12,022 nucleotides of DNA from Clostridia bacterium (GCA_024404475.1 JAKSPV010000032.1:1-12022); one strand, 5' to 3'; counted from the stretch's first letter, positions 1 to 6,954 are shown. A program made the numbers and translations. The notes: a model not told the origin generated them from the letters alone.

Positions 1-135
1 GAGCAGGTTGTCGATGATGCGGACGTAGCTGCGCCCGAGCTGCTCGCCGGTGCACCGCCCGGTCGGATATTCGCTTCCCATGTCGGTGACGGAGTCGCCG
101 GCAAAGACGATGGTATCGCCGCTTTCAAACAGCAT
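1..135 (-). CDS. SGNH/GDSL-family hydrolase (esterase), N-terminal fragment
   Basis: Only the first 45 codons are present; the gene runs off the left edge. The translation opens MLFESGDTIVFAGDSVTD, and the block-I motif GDS places the nucleophilic serine at residue 15. SGNH hydrolases of this type with an FAGDS-T-D start are commonly carbohydrate O-deacetylases or lysophospholipase-like esterases; the substrate cannot be read from this fragment. No signal peptide is visible before the motif, so a cytoplasmic location is likely. The ATG at 135 is supported by an AAAGGAG ribosome site just upstream (about 144-150). The gene starts 20 bp after the stop of the GH20 gene on the same strand, so the two are probably co-transcribed and may act on the same glycan. 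The catalytic Asp-His pair near the C terminus lies outside the window. Confidence 0.85.
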   Translation of the reverse strand, partial: MLFESGDTIVFAGDSVTDMGSEYPTGRCTGEQLGRSYVRIIDNLL

Positions 136-155
136 GACGGTTTCTCCTTTGCAGA

Positions 156-1763
156 TCAGAGGAAGATCGGGTTGGCAGTGATGTTCAGCGTCCAGCGGTT
201 GAAGATGCCGGGCGTGCCTGCGAGCTCGGGCTTGTTCTCGTAGTCGAGAACGGGCTCCTCCAGCTCCGGGATCCGGTCTGCCTTGCCGTCGGCAAAGTCG
301 GCGAGACGTTCGCGGCAGTGGCGGACGCGGCGGGACAGACCGCCGAGACGGGCATCCTGCACGTCGAAGCCGTGCGGCTTGTTGTCGATCATCCAGCGTG
401 CCTCATGCGCGTCGTACAGCTCGTCGAGCCGGGCGAGGAGCGCGTCATAATCCGGGAGCAGTGCGCGGACGGCTTCTTTATCGCCGGAGAGATAGGCGGC
501 ACGCGTTCTGACGCCGAGTTCATATTTGACCGCGAGCGCGTCGGCGAGCGATGCGCCGAGGCGGAAGAGGTAGCCCCATGCGGGATCGTTTTCGAGTTTC
601 CGGAGCGCCGGAACACACGCGGCGAACTTCGCGCCGTCGCCGGAATTCACACGGTTGTCGAACTGCCCCATGAAGCAGTCGGAATAGAGCATGTAGCGGT
701 CGGGGTTGACCGGGAATTCGGCACATTCGCTCGGCGTGCCAAGGTAGTCGAGCTTCATGAAGTCGTCGAAATCGGCGCCGACGATTTCACGGAAGCCGCG
801 GCGTATTTCGTCCATGTCGGTGATGCCGCGGGCAAATGCGGCGGTGCAGTACACGCTGGGCAGCGCGGCGAACGGGGACTCTTCTCCGCCGTCATCGCCC
901 CAGAGCGTCATGAAGATATTGTTCGTGCCGTGCTCGCGGCAGCTTGCCATCGCGGCACGCGCGTGGCGAATCGAGTAATCGTTGTGCGATGCCATGCCGA
1001 GCCACGTCCAGAGCCCGCCGGCGTACCAGACGCCGTCCTTGATCGCACTGTATTTGCCGAGCCATTCGTCGAAATGCGCCTTGTCATCGGAATAGTAGTC
1101 CCAGTAGACGAGGTTCAGGTTATCCGGAATGCGCCGTTTGACGTCCTCGGGAATCGGGTGCTCGCCCCAGTTCGAGATCCGCATGAACATATCGCCCCAC
1201 ATGACGAGCTCCTTGCCGTATTTTTTGGCGATGTCGGAGACGTGGCAGAGATGCTCCATCAGAATCTCGAAGCGATCGACAAGTCCGTGCTGATCGAGGT
1301 ACCGGCCGCGGCCGATCATGTGCGCCTCGTCCATGCCGACGTTGACGACGCCGGAGCGGAAGCAAGAGCTGAGCGATTTGAACATCCGGTCGATGAGCTG
1401 ATAGACGCGCTCGTCGCCGGTGAGGAGAATGTCGGTGCAGTCGTTGAGCGGCCCGTAAACGCCCCAGTGGAAGATCGTGCCGAGATGCGCGAGCGTCTGG
1501 ATGCAGGGGATCACTTCCATGCCGCGGGCAAAGGCGTAGTCGTCGATCTCGCGGAGCTCCGCCGTGGAGTAGCGGCCGCGGAGGTGGCCGAAGTACGGCT
1601 CTTCCTCGATCGTGTAGGTGTCCTCCATATAGAGGAATAGCGTATTGTAACCCATTTTGCCGGTGAGGTCGATCCAGCGCTTGATGGCGGCGACCGTCGG
1701 GACGGCGTTGCGGGAGCAGTCAAGCATCGTGCCGAGACGGCCGGCATACGTTTTGTTTGTCAT
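156..1763 (-). CDS. Glycoside hydrolase family 20 beta-N-acetylhexosaminidase (GH20C-like)
   Basis: A 535-residue protein that probably removes non-reducing terminal beta-linked GlcNAc or GalNAc by the substrate-assisted GH20 mechanism. The catalytic Asp-Glu pair is visible in VNVGMDEAHMIGRGRY (D145-E146), followed by the aromatic-rich barrel motifs ELVMWGDMF (185-193), LVYWDYY (218-224), GLWTWLG (250-256) and MTLWGDDGGE (285-294). The barrel begins almost at the N terminus, with no GH20b-type N-terminal domain and no signal peptide. This resembles the compact intracellular GH20C class. The region after about residue 330 is mostly helical and less recognisable. The start is ATG at 1763, preceded by AAAGGAG; the frame stays open further upstream, but that part overlaps the neighbouring gene and has no ribosome site. 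It lies 22 bp after the alpha/beta hydrolase and 20 bp before the esterase, in an apparent operon. Confidence 0.9.
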   Translation of the reverse strand: MTNKTYAGRLGTMLDCSRNAVPTVAAIKRWIDLTGKMGYNTLFLYMEDTYTIEEEPYFGHLRGRYSTAELREIDDYAFARGMEVIPCIQTLAHLGTIFHWGVYGPLNDCTDILLTGDERVYQLIDRMFKSLSSCFRSGVVNVGMDEAHMIGRGRYLDQHGLVDRFEILMEHLCHVSDIAKKYGKELVMWGDMFMRISNWGEHPIPEDVKRRIPDNLNLVYWDYYSDDKAHFDEWLGKYSAIKDGVWYAGGLWTWLGMASHNDYSIRHARAAMASCREHGTNNIFMTLWGDDGGEESPFAALPSVYCTAAFARGITDMDEIRRGFREIVGADFDDFMKLDYLGTPSECAEFPVNPDRYMLYSDCFMGQFDNRVNSGDGAKFAACVPALRKLENDPAWGYLFRLGASLADALAVKYELGVRTRAAYLSGDKEAVRALLPDYDALLARLDELYDAHEARWMIDNKPHGFDVQDARLGGLSRRVRHCRERLADFADGKADRIPELEEPVLDYENKPELAGTPGIFNRWTLNITANPIFL

Positions 1764-1785
1764 GTGTATTTCTCCTTTGGACAGG

Positions 1786-2706
1786 TCATTGCGCGATGAA
1801 GCGGAGGATCTCCTCCGTGACTTCATCGAACGTGTCATCATTCAGAATTTCGTGGCGGCCGCTCGGGTAGAGGTGCATCGACACGTCGGCACCCTTTTCG
1901 AAGAGCCGGTTGAAGACCTCGGTCACACCGCGGCCGTCGCTGCCGACAGGATCCTCCGCGCCGGAGACGAGCAGGATGGGGAAGTGCCTGCCGGCGGCTT
2001 CCGTGAACCATTCGTCCTCGTTGCAGCATTTGTTCAGCCGGACAAGGTCCTGCATCGCGCTGACCGTGAAGTGGAACGTGCAGTATTTGTCCGCACGGTA
2101 TTTCTCGCGGACGGCGAGGTCTTTCGTCAGCCACGCGGTGCGGTCATTCTCCGCCTTGAAACGCTTGTTGTAGGCGCCGAACGCCATCGTTTCCGCAAGT
2201 TTGGAAATGTGTTTTTCACCGAAGATCGCCTTGGAGAGCCCGGTGATGCCGATGCCGAGGGAGGCAAGCGGATTCGGGCCGCCCGTACCCATGACGACGA
2301 GCCGTGCGGGTACGGCGGAGGAAACGGCGGCGAGCCGGACGATGAACGAGCCCATGCTGTGCCCCATCAGGTAGTAGGGCAGGGACTCGCCGTATTTTTT
2401 CCGGACGGCAGCGGCGAAAACGCCGACGTCGCGCACGAGCAGGAGCCAGCCGTCTTCCGAGGCGATGAAGCCGAGCTCGCTGTCGTCGCGGGCAGTCTTG
2501 CCGTGACCGAGATGGTCGTAGCCGCAGACGATATAGCCCGCCATGGCCATGCGGCGGAGGAAGCGGTCGTACCGGCCGATATATTCCGTCATGCCGTGTA
2601 CGACGTGGAAGATGCCGCGGGGCGTACCCTCGGGCAGATAGACCACACCGGCGAGCATATGGATGCCGTCGGAGGAGAGGACTTTCATCTCGCGTGTTTC
2701 GATCAT
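1786..2706 (-). CDS. Alpha/beta hydrolase, monoacylglycerol-lipase-like serine hydrolase
   Basis: A 306-residue cytoplasmic serine hydrolase of the Hydrolase_4 (monoacylglycerol lipase/lysophospholipase) type. Visible motifs are the oxyanion-region HVVHGMTEY (34-42), GYDHLGHGK (62-70), the nucleophile elbow GHSMGS with Ser117, the acid VSGAEDPVG with Asp252, and the catalytic histidine in PSGRHEIL (His285). All three triad residues are present and correctly spaced, so the enzyme should be active. Family members cleave carboxyl esters of lipids or small acylated compounds; the substrate is not determined. The start is ATG at 2706, with an AAAGGAG site 8-9 bases upstream. The frame remains open for about 1.5 kb beyond this start, but that stretch is antisense to the oxidoreductase and is not coding. 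It is the first gene of the cluster that continues with the GH20 enzyme and the SGNH esterase. Confidence 0.9.
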   Translation of the reverse strand: MIETREMKVLSSDGIHMLAGVVYLPEGTPRGIFHVVHGMTEYIGRYDRFLRRMAMAGYIVCGYDHLGHGKTARDDSELGFIASEDGWLLLVRDVGVFAAAVRKKYGESLPYYLMGHSMGSFIVRLAAVSSAVPARLVVMGTGGPNPLASLGIGITGLSKAIFGEKHISKLAETMAFGAYNKRFKAENDRTAWLTKDLAVREKYRADKYCTFHFTVSAMQDLVRLNKCCNEDEWFTEAAGRHFPILLVSGAEDPVGSDGRGVTEVFNRLFEKGADVSMHLYPSGRHEILNDDTFDEVTEEILRFIAQ

Positions 2707-2729
2707 AAAGCGTGCTCCTTTCCGTTTCC

Positions 2730-2766
2730 GGGCTTTGCCGGCGGCAGCGCCGGAAGCCCCTTTTTT
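2730..2766. other. GC-rich hairpin in the hydrolase 5' leader (terminator-shaped on the plus strand)
   Basis: GGGCTT (2730-2735) pairs with AAGCCC (2754-2759), and after a two-base bulge CCGGC (2738-2742) pairs with GCCGG (2749-2753) around the loop GGCAGC. On the plus strand the stem is followed by C and six T, which has the form of an intrinsic terminator, yet no plus-strand gene ends here. On the minus strand it forms the first bases of the predicted hydrolase mRNA. It could stop plus-strand read-through towards the oxidoreductase promoter, or it could be a 5' stabilising stem. Confidence 0.6.
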
Positions 2767-2767
2767 C

Positions 2768-2796
2768 ATTATACGGCAAACTTGCGAAATAAGCAA
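2768..2796 (-). promoter_or_regulatory. Promoter of the alpha/beta hydrolase-GH20-esterase cluster
   Basis: On the minus strand a perfect -10 box TATAAT (2768-2773) is separated by 17 bases from a weak -35 box TTGCTT (2791-2796). Transcription would start near 2761, giving a leader of about 55 bases before the ATG at 2706. It lies back to back with the plus-strand promoter at 2859-2887. The assignment rests on consensus match and position only. Confidence 0.7.
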
Positions 2797-2858
2797 CAGT
2801 TTGTCGGATGTTCGTCTGTTTTTTTGCTGTTTTTTCCCGGCTCCCGCGGCTGTCCCGC

Positions 2859-2887
2859 TTGACAAACGGGCGGTTTCGTGGCATACT
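2859..2887 (+). promoter_or_regulatory. Sigma-A-type promoter of the Gfo/Idh/MocA gene
   Basis: A perfect -35 TTGACA (2859-2864) and a -10 CATACT (2882-2887) are separated by exactly 17 bases. Transcription would start near 2894, about 40 bases before the ATG at 2935. The -35 match is the best in the window. Confidence 0.8.
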
Positions 2888-2934
2888 ACATTCGGCCGTG
2901 TGCCGATGACTGACCGAAAGGGTGGTTTGACAGA

Positions 2935-4206
2935 ATGGATACCGAAAAAACGAACGTAACGAAGACGCTGATCCTCGTGGGCGCAGGCCTGCGCGGGATG
3001 GGCTATACGCATATCGCTAACCTGATGGAGGGACGCTTCAAGGTCGTCGCCGTCGCCGAGCCGATCCCGGAGCGGCGCGCCTACGTGCAGCAGAAGCACG
3101 GGATCCCCGACGAATACTGCTTTGACACGTGGGAAAAGCTCCTTGCGCTGCCGAAGATCGCGGACGCCGCGCTCGTCTGCACGATGGACAGAGACCATTT
3201 CGCGCCGTCGATGGCGGCGATCGAAAAGGGATACGACCTGCTCGTCGAAAAACCCGTCTCGCCGTCGCTCGAAGAATGTGAGACACTCGACCGGCGGGCA
3301 AAAGAACTCGGCCGCAGCGTTCTTGTATGCCATGTGCTCCGCTACACGCCGTTCTTCAACGCGCTGAAAAAGATCATCGACGACGGCACGATCGGCGACG
3401 TCATGCACGTCCAGCACATGGAGTGCGTCGGCAACGTCCACCAGAGCCACAGCTTCGTCCGCGGCAACTGGCACCGGAGCGACGAGACCTCCCCGATGCT
3501 GCTGCAGAAGTGCTGCCACGACATGGACATCCTCCAGTGGATGCTCGGCAAGAAGTGCCTCCGCGTCCACTCGTTCGGCTCGCTCACGCATTTCCGTCCC
3601 GAGAACGCGCCGGAGGGTGCGCCTGAGTACTGTATCGACGGCTGCCCGAAGGGAACGACTTGCCCCTACAACGCCGTGAAACTTTACCTTGATGACAAGA
3701 ACAACGGCTGGTTCCGCGGCGCCTCGACGCGCCTGCCCGAGCCGACCGACGAGGACGTCATCCGCGTGCTCCGTACGACGAACTACGGCCGGTGCGCCTA
3801 CAAGTGCGACAACAACGTCGTCGATCACCAGACGGCTGACCTCGAATTCGAGGGCGGCACGACCGTCAGCTTCTCGATGTGCGCATTCGGCAAAAGCGCC
3901 CGCACGATCCGCGTGATGGGCACGAAGGGCGACCTGCATGCCGAAATGGGCAACCCGAATATCACGATCTACGACTTCGAGACCTCGTCGTACCGCACGC
4001 TGTCGATCGACGACATGATCCTCGACGAGACGATCGTCGGCGGGCACGGCGGCGGCGATACCGGACTGATGTACACGTTTTACGACATGCTGACGCTTCC
4101 GGACGGCGCGAAATACTCGAACCTTTCCGAGTCGGTCGAATCGCATAAGATCGTCTTTGCGGCGGAGAAGTCCCGCCTCGAGGGACGCGTCGTGGACGTG
4201 GAATAA
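2935..4206 (+). CDS. Gfo/Idh/MocA-family NAD(P)-dependent oxidoreductase with cysteine-rich insert
   Basis: A 423-residue protein with an N-terminal Rossmann fold (LILVGAGLRGMGYTHI, 12-27) and the family signature EKPVSPS (105-111), whose Lys106 is the usual catalytic lysine. The C-terminal alpha/beta domain contains CCHDMDIL (193-200), the position of the family's substrate-contacting Asp/His motif. Members oxidise or reduce sugars, inositols and related polyols, and some (GH109) cleave glycosides through transient oxidation. Unusual here are five cysteines, Cys233, Cys237, Cys243, Cys287 and Cys291, arranged C-x3-C-x5-C then C-x3-C, in a long insert that could bind a metal or support a structural role. 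The start is set by the GAAAGGGTGG ribosome site nine bases upstream. The gene is divergent from the glycan cluster, so its substrate may be a sugar released by that cluster; this is inference. Confidence 0.9.
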   Translation: MDTEKTNVTKTLILVGAGLRGMGYTHIANLMEGRFKVVAVAEPIPERRAYVQQKHGIPDEYCFDTWEKLLALPKIADAALVCTMDRDHFAPSMAAIEKGYDLLVEKPVSPSLEECETLDRRAKELGRSVLVCHVLRYTPFFNALKKIIDDGTIGDVMHVQHMECVGNVHQSHSFVRGNWHRSDETSPMLLQKCCHDMDILQWMLGKKCLRVHSFGSLTHFRPENAPEGAPEYCIDGCPKGTTCPYNAVKLYLDDKNNGWFRGASTRLPEPTDEDVIRVLRTTNYGRCAYKCDNNVVDHQTADLEFEGGTTVSFSMCAFGKSARTIRVMGTKGDLHAEMGNPNITIYDFETSSYRTLSIDDMILDETIVGGHGGGDTGLMYTFYDMLTLPDGAKYSNLSESVESHKIVFAAEKSRLEGRVVDVE

Positions 4207-4213
4207 CAACATA

Positions 4214-4242
4214 AAAAAGGACTGCCGGCGGCAGTCCTTTTT
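4214..4242. terminator. Bidirectional intrinsic terminator between convergent genes
   Basis: A perfect 13-base inverted repeat, AAAAAGGACTGCC and its complement, surrounds a three-base loop GGC. A five-base T tract is part of the stem on each strand. It sits 7 bp after the oxidoreductase stop and 2 bp after the stop of the minus-strand hydrolase, so one structure can end both transcripts. Confidence 0.95.
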
Positions 4243-4244
4243 GC

Positions 4245-5156
4245 TTATGAGAAGAAATCGTGGTTCCCGATCGACGCGACGAACGTGCAGCTCTCGCGCA
4301 TCCAGGTGCTTTTTGATTTCTTCGGGTTGTAGAAGTAAAGCATCTCGTCGTTGATGACCGCGCCGTCGAGGCAGAGCTTCGCGGCGGCGACGCTGTCCGC
4401 GTTCGGTGTCTTGTAGATCGAGCCGGATTTGATCGGGGAGAACTGCACGCCGAAGCGGATATCGAAGATCACCTCATAGATCGTATCGGGAAATTCGCGG
4501 CTGCGCGTGCGGTTGAGCACCACGTTTCCAACCGCGATCTTGCCGAGGAAGCACTCGCCGCCCGCCTCCGCGTTGATGATCCGCGAGAGCCAGAAGACGT
4601 CGTCCTCGTCGTAGAATTCGTCGCCGGAGAGGAGCGGTACCCCGTCCGATGTGACGGCGGCGGTCTCCGTCTCCCCGTCCCATTCGACCGTGCAGCCGAA
4701 GAGAACGGCAAGCGTCCGCAGAGGAAGCCACAGTGCGCCGTCTTCATAGGAAACGCCGAGCGGGCAGAAGAGGTACCGCCCGTTCGCCTCGACGTAGAGC
4801 GCTTCCGGCGACGCCGCGAGCGTCACGTCATCCCACGTGACCGTGACCGTCTGCCCGTCCCACCGAGTCAAAACGGCCGTTCGGCCGAGTGCCGCGGCGA
4901 AGCCGCAGATGTTCGTGTACGTCGTGCCGTCATCAATGAGCCGCGTTTCCGCCTTGTATGGGACGCCGTCCACCGTGACGGCAACGTCCTGCCGGACGGG
5001 CACCTCGGGCGCCGGCGCGGGCAGAACTGCCGTCTCTGCGGGTATGCTGCGTGCCGCGCGGGAGCGCACCGGCAGAAGCCGCTCGGCGGGGAATCCCGTC
5101 ACAAGGATTGCCGCGCTCGTCATCAGGGCGACGGAGAGAAAGACAAGGCGGTTCAC
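4245..5156 (-). CDS. SleB-like cell wall hydrolase with copper-amine-oxidase-type stalk domain
   Basis: A 303-residue exported protein. Its N terminus, MNRLVFLSVALMTSAAILVTG, is a hydrophobic signal peptide or anchor. Residues about 56-170 contain two copper-amine-oxidase N-terminal-like repeats (VTVDGVPYKAETRLIDDGTTY, then LWLPLRTLAVLFGCTVEWDG), a common substrate-presenting stalk in Clostridia. The C-terminal part is a Hydrolase_2/SleB domain: WLSRIINAEAGGE, with the likely catalytic Glu197, then GKIAVGNVVLNR, and the ending YFYNPKKS...IGNHDFF. SleB-family enzymes are lytic transglycosylases acting on peptidoglycan, often spore cortex during germination, although many copies serve vegetative walls. 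The GTG at 5156 is preferred because AAAAGGAGGG lies nine bases upstream. An ATG at 5213 in the same frame would add 19 polar residues and has only AAAGGA three bases away. Confidence 0.85.
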   Translation of the reverse strand: MNRLVFLSVALMTSAAILVTGFPAERLLPVRSRAARSIPAETAVLPAPAPEVPVRQDVAVTVDGVPYKAETRLIDDGTTYTNICGFAAALGRTAVLTRWDGQTVTVTWDDVTLAASPEALYVEANGRYLFCPLGVSYEDGALWLPLRTLAVLFGCTVEWDGETETAAVTSDGVPLLSGDEFYDEDDVFWLSRIINAEAGGECFLGKIAVGNVVLNRTRSREFPDTIYEVIFDIRFGVQFSPIKSGSIYKTPNADSVAAAKLCLDGAVINDEMLYFYNPKKSKSTWMRESCTFVASIGNHDFFS

Positions 5157-5206
5157 GAGACGATCCCTCCTTTTGTCGTTCGGTATGTTGCATCGTTCCG
5201 TTTCAT
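5153..5206 (-). CDS. Possible 17-codon leader ORF overlapping the hydrolase start
   Basis: The peptide would be MKRNDATYRTTKGGIVS. It has its own AAAGGA site nine bases before the ATG at 5206, and its TGA stop overlaps the GTG start of the SleB-like gene (shared GTGA). The downstream gene's ribosome site lies inside this ORF, encoding the KGG residues. This is the usual geometry of translational coupling. The peptide resembles no family I know. It may be a regulatory leader, or only an accidental frame next to the alternative ATG at 5213. Confidence 0.45.
   Translation of the reverse strand: MKRNDATYRTTKGGIVS
5165..5174 (-). promoter_or_regulatory. Ribosome binding site deciding the GTG start of the SleB-like gene
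   Basis: The minus strand reads AAAAGGAGGG, a near-perfect complement of the 16S 3' end. The AGGAGG core lies nine bases before GTG 5156. It is much stronger and better spaced than anything ahead of the in-frame ATG at 5213. Confidence 0.75.
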
Positions 5207-5235
5207 GACGCATATTCCTTTCTGTAAGAGGATTT

Positions 5236-5249
5236 GCCGGCGCACCGGC
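5236..5249 (-). other. GC hairpin at the predicted 5' end of the SleB-like transcript
   Basis: GCCGG (5236-5240) and CCGGC (5245-5249) flank a four-base loop. The predicted transcription start (about 5249) falls at the edge of the stem, the same arrangement as in the alpha/beta hydrolase leader. It is a short perfect stem of unknown function. Confidence 0.45.
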
Positions 5250-5255
5250 TGACGG

Positions 5256-5261
5256 ATTATA
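5256..5261 (-). promoter_or_regulatory. Candidate -10 box for the SleB-like gene
   Basis: A perfect minus-strand TATAAT lies about 50 bases before the leader ORF. No good -35 sits 16-18 bases upstream: the candidates are CATAAA (17) and GCATAA (18). GCATAA resembles the -35 of the sporulation factors SigF and SigG, which would suit a germination enzyme, but the -10 does not follow their consensus well. The sigma factor is left open. Confidence 0.45.
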
Positions 5262-5354
5262 CAGCCCCCTTTCTGCAGTTTATGCGGCAGGAAAGGAATT
5301 TTTGAAACGGAGCGTGTAAATTTTTCAAAAGAACGATACTTTTTCCCGCATTTG

Positions 5355-5363
5355 TGGTATACT
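5355..5363 (+). promoter_or_regulatory. Extended -10 promoter of the lipoprotein gene
   Basis: TGG directly before TATACT gives a TGnTATACT extended -10 element. The hexamer 17 bases upstream (GATACT, 5335-5340) is a poor -35, which extended -10 promoters tolerate. Transcription would begin near 5370. This argues against the alternative TTG start at 5352, which lies inside the promoter. Confidence 0.6.
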
Positions 5364-5400
5364 GAACAGGACGGAACACAAAAATCGCGGTTTTTCGGCC

Positions 5401-5411
5401 GGAGGAGGTGG
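5401..5411 (+). promoter_or_regulatory. Ribosome binding site deciding the GTG start of the lipoprotein
   Basis: GGAGGAGGTGG contains a full AGGAGGTG match to the 16S 3' end, about ten bases before GTG 5421. Starting here places a normal signal peptide at the N terminus. The upstream in-frame TTG would add 23 polar residues ahead of it. Confidence 0.8.
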
Positions 5412-5420
5412 CACCGACAA

Positions 5421-6872
5421 GTGAATAAACGCATTTGCCGCGCGGCGGCGCTGCTGCTGTCGGCGCTGCTCATGCTCGGCCTTCTGACCGGCTGCGGGAT
5501 CATCATCATCCACCGGCACGGTACTCCCGAAACGACGGAAACGGCCGGTCCCGGTCCCGTCGGGCCGGAGACGACGGGCGACAAGCCCGTGACGCCGCAT
5601 CATCTTGAGATCAAAGACTATTCGCCCGATGCGAAAGCGTACCTCGCGTCCCTCGGGACGGCGAACTACGACGGCAAGGGCTTCATCGTCGCCACGGCCG
5701 GTGCCGACGGCAGCGACAGCACTTCGCTCGCCGCGGCGGTATACAGCCGCAACAAGGCGGTGGAGGGCGCGTTCGGTATTTCGCTGCTCTTCATCGACAG
5801 CGACGAGGCGACGCTCGCGGAGAAACTCCGCGAGGCGGACGCATCCGATCTGTATTACGCCGATCTGCTCGACGTGCCGGCGGCTGCCGTCGCCCCGCTC
5901 GCGGCGGAGGGACTGCTCGGCAACCTTCTCGCGCTGCCGTTCGTCCATCCGGACGCCGGCTATTTCAACCCGACCTCTGTCGATGCGTTCACCGTGGGCG
6001 AGACCCTTTGGGCGATCGCCGGGCAGGCGACGCTTGACGCCGATCTTCTGCCCGCACTTTATTTCAACCGGCAGACCTTTTCCGACGCAGGGCTTGAAAT
6101 GCCGTACACCGCGGTGTACGACGGCACCTTCACGTGGGATACGCTGTTTGCCATGACCGAGACGCTCCGCGCGTCCGGCGCCGGCGTCAACGTTTCCGTC
6201 AGCGCCGAGGACGGCGCCGATGCCGTCTTCACGGCCGCGGGCGGGCGCTTTACCACCCGTTCGGCGGAGAACGTTCCGGTGCTCGGCGTCGCGGCGGCGT
6301 CCCTTGACGAAACGAGGATCTCCGTCGTGAGACGGCTCCTTGATCTGCCGCAGTACGTCGGCGGCGGGGAAAGAGACGCGTTCTTCGAGGACGATCAGAT
6401 CCTGTTCCTCTTTGATACGCTGGCCGCCGGTACGGGACGCGGCACCTCCGCGACCAAGTGGGGGCTTCTCCCGATGCCCGCCTTGACGGAAAGCGATGCC
6501 GTGCATCCGTACCGCTCGCTCCTGCCGTCGTCCGCGCACGTCTATGCCGCACCGAAGAACAATTCCGGCGCGACGCTGACGGGACGCGTGCTCAGCGGAC
6601 TGAACGCCGCGTCGTACGGAGTGCTCCTGACGGCGGAGGCCGCCGGGCGCTCCGACCGCGATTTCCGTGATCTTGATTCCGAGTATATGTTCGTTGAGAT
6701 CGGTTTCGGCGCAGCGTATGATTTCACTTCCGCTCTCGCCGCAAACGATGCGGTACTGCCGGGGCTCGTGCGCGGGCTCGTCCGGCGTTCCGCCGCCGGT
6801 GAAGACCTGGCGGAGCTGCTCGGCAGCGACGCCGACGCGATCAACAAGCGGCTTGCTTCATTCGTGCCGTAA
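5421..6872 (+). CDS. Solute-binding-protein-like lipoprotein (ABC sugar-binding type), orphan
   Basis: A 483-residue protein starting at GTG 5421 behind GGAGGAGGTGG (5401-5411). The N terminus has a positive end, a leucine-rich core and the lipobox LLTGC, so lipidation is expected at Cys25. A Thr/Pro/Gly-rich linker (residues 34-60) precedes the globular part. TLWAIAGQATLDADLLPALYFN, the following RQTFSDAGLEMP and then TFTWDTLFAMTETL (236-249) fit the family-1 solute-binding pattern of an own-coded asparagine, a phenylalanine, an AGL turn and a conserved tryptophan. WGLLPMPAL is the usual GLLPLPK-type motif. Such proteins hand sugars or oligosaccharides to an ABC importer at the outer face of the membrane. 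No permease or ATPase gene is adjacent, so its transporter is elsewhere or it has another role, for instance sensing. An IIIIHRHG stretch directly after the lipidated cysteine is unusual. Confidence 0.8.
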   Translation: MNKRICRAAALLLSALLMLGLLTGCGIIIIHRHGTPETTETAGPGPVGPETTGDKPVTPHHLEIKDYSPDAKAYLASLGTANYDGKGFIVATAGADGSDSTSLAAAVYSRNKAVEGAFGISLLFIDSDEATLAEKLREADASDLYYADLLDVPAAAVAPLAAEGLLGNLLALPFVHPDAGYFNPTSVDAFTVGETLWAIAGQATLDADLLPALYFNRQTFSDAGLEMPYTAVYDGTFTWDTLFAMTETLRASGAGVNVSVSAEDGADAVFTAAGGRFTTRSAENVPVLGVAAASLDETRISVVRRLLDLPQYVGGGERDAFFEDDQILFLFDTLAAGTGRGTSATKWGLLPMPALTESDAVHPYRSLLPSSAHVYAAPKNNSGATLTGRVLSGLNAASYGVLLTAEAAGRSDRDFRDLDSEYMFVEIGFGAAYDFTSALAANDAVLPGLVRGLVRRSAAGEDLAELLGSDADAINKRLASFVP

Positions 6873-6954
6873 GGGATGCGCAAGGGGCGCTTTTGCAAAA
6901 GCGCACCTTGACCCCGAAAAAACTGAAAAGTTTTTCGACCTCACCAATACAGAA

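Noticed and set aside
318..1640. A 440-codon plus-strand frame opposite the GH20 gene
   Set aside because: It is antisense to a gene with clear catalytic motifs, has no ribosome site, and its Val/Ala/Arg/Glu-heavy composition is what GC-rich codons give in reverse.
2795..2820. Inverted repeat AACAG...CTGTT near the -35 of the hydrolase promoter, as a possible operator
   Set aside because: Only five bases per arm match and the 16-base middle is not symmetric; too weak to call.
1657..2862. A 401-codon plus-strand frame opposite the alpha/beta hydrolase
   Set aside because: Same antisense composition with no recognisable domain, and it runs across the divergent promoter region.
2707..4212. Upstream extension of the alpha/beta hydrolase frame, making an 808-residue protein
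   Set aside because: The extension lies antisense to the oxidoreductase and crosses both promoters; a good ribosome site and a complete enzyme begin at 2706.
5325..6539. A 404-codon minus-strand frame opposite the lipoprotein
   Set aside because: Antisense to a lipoprotein with clear lipobox and family motifs; no domain and no ribosome site.
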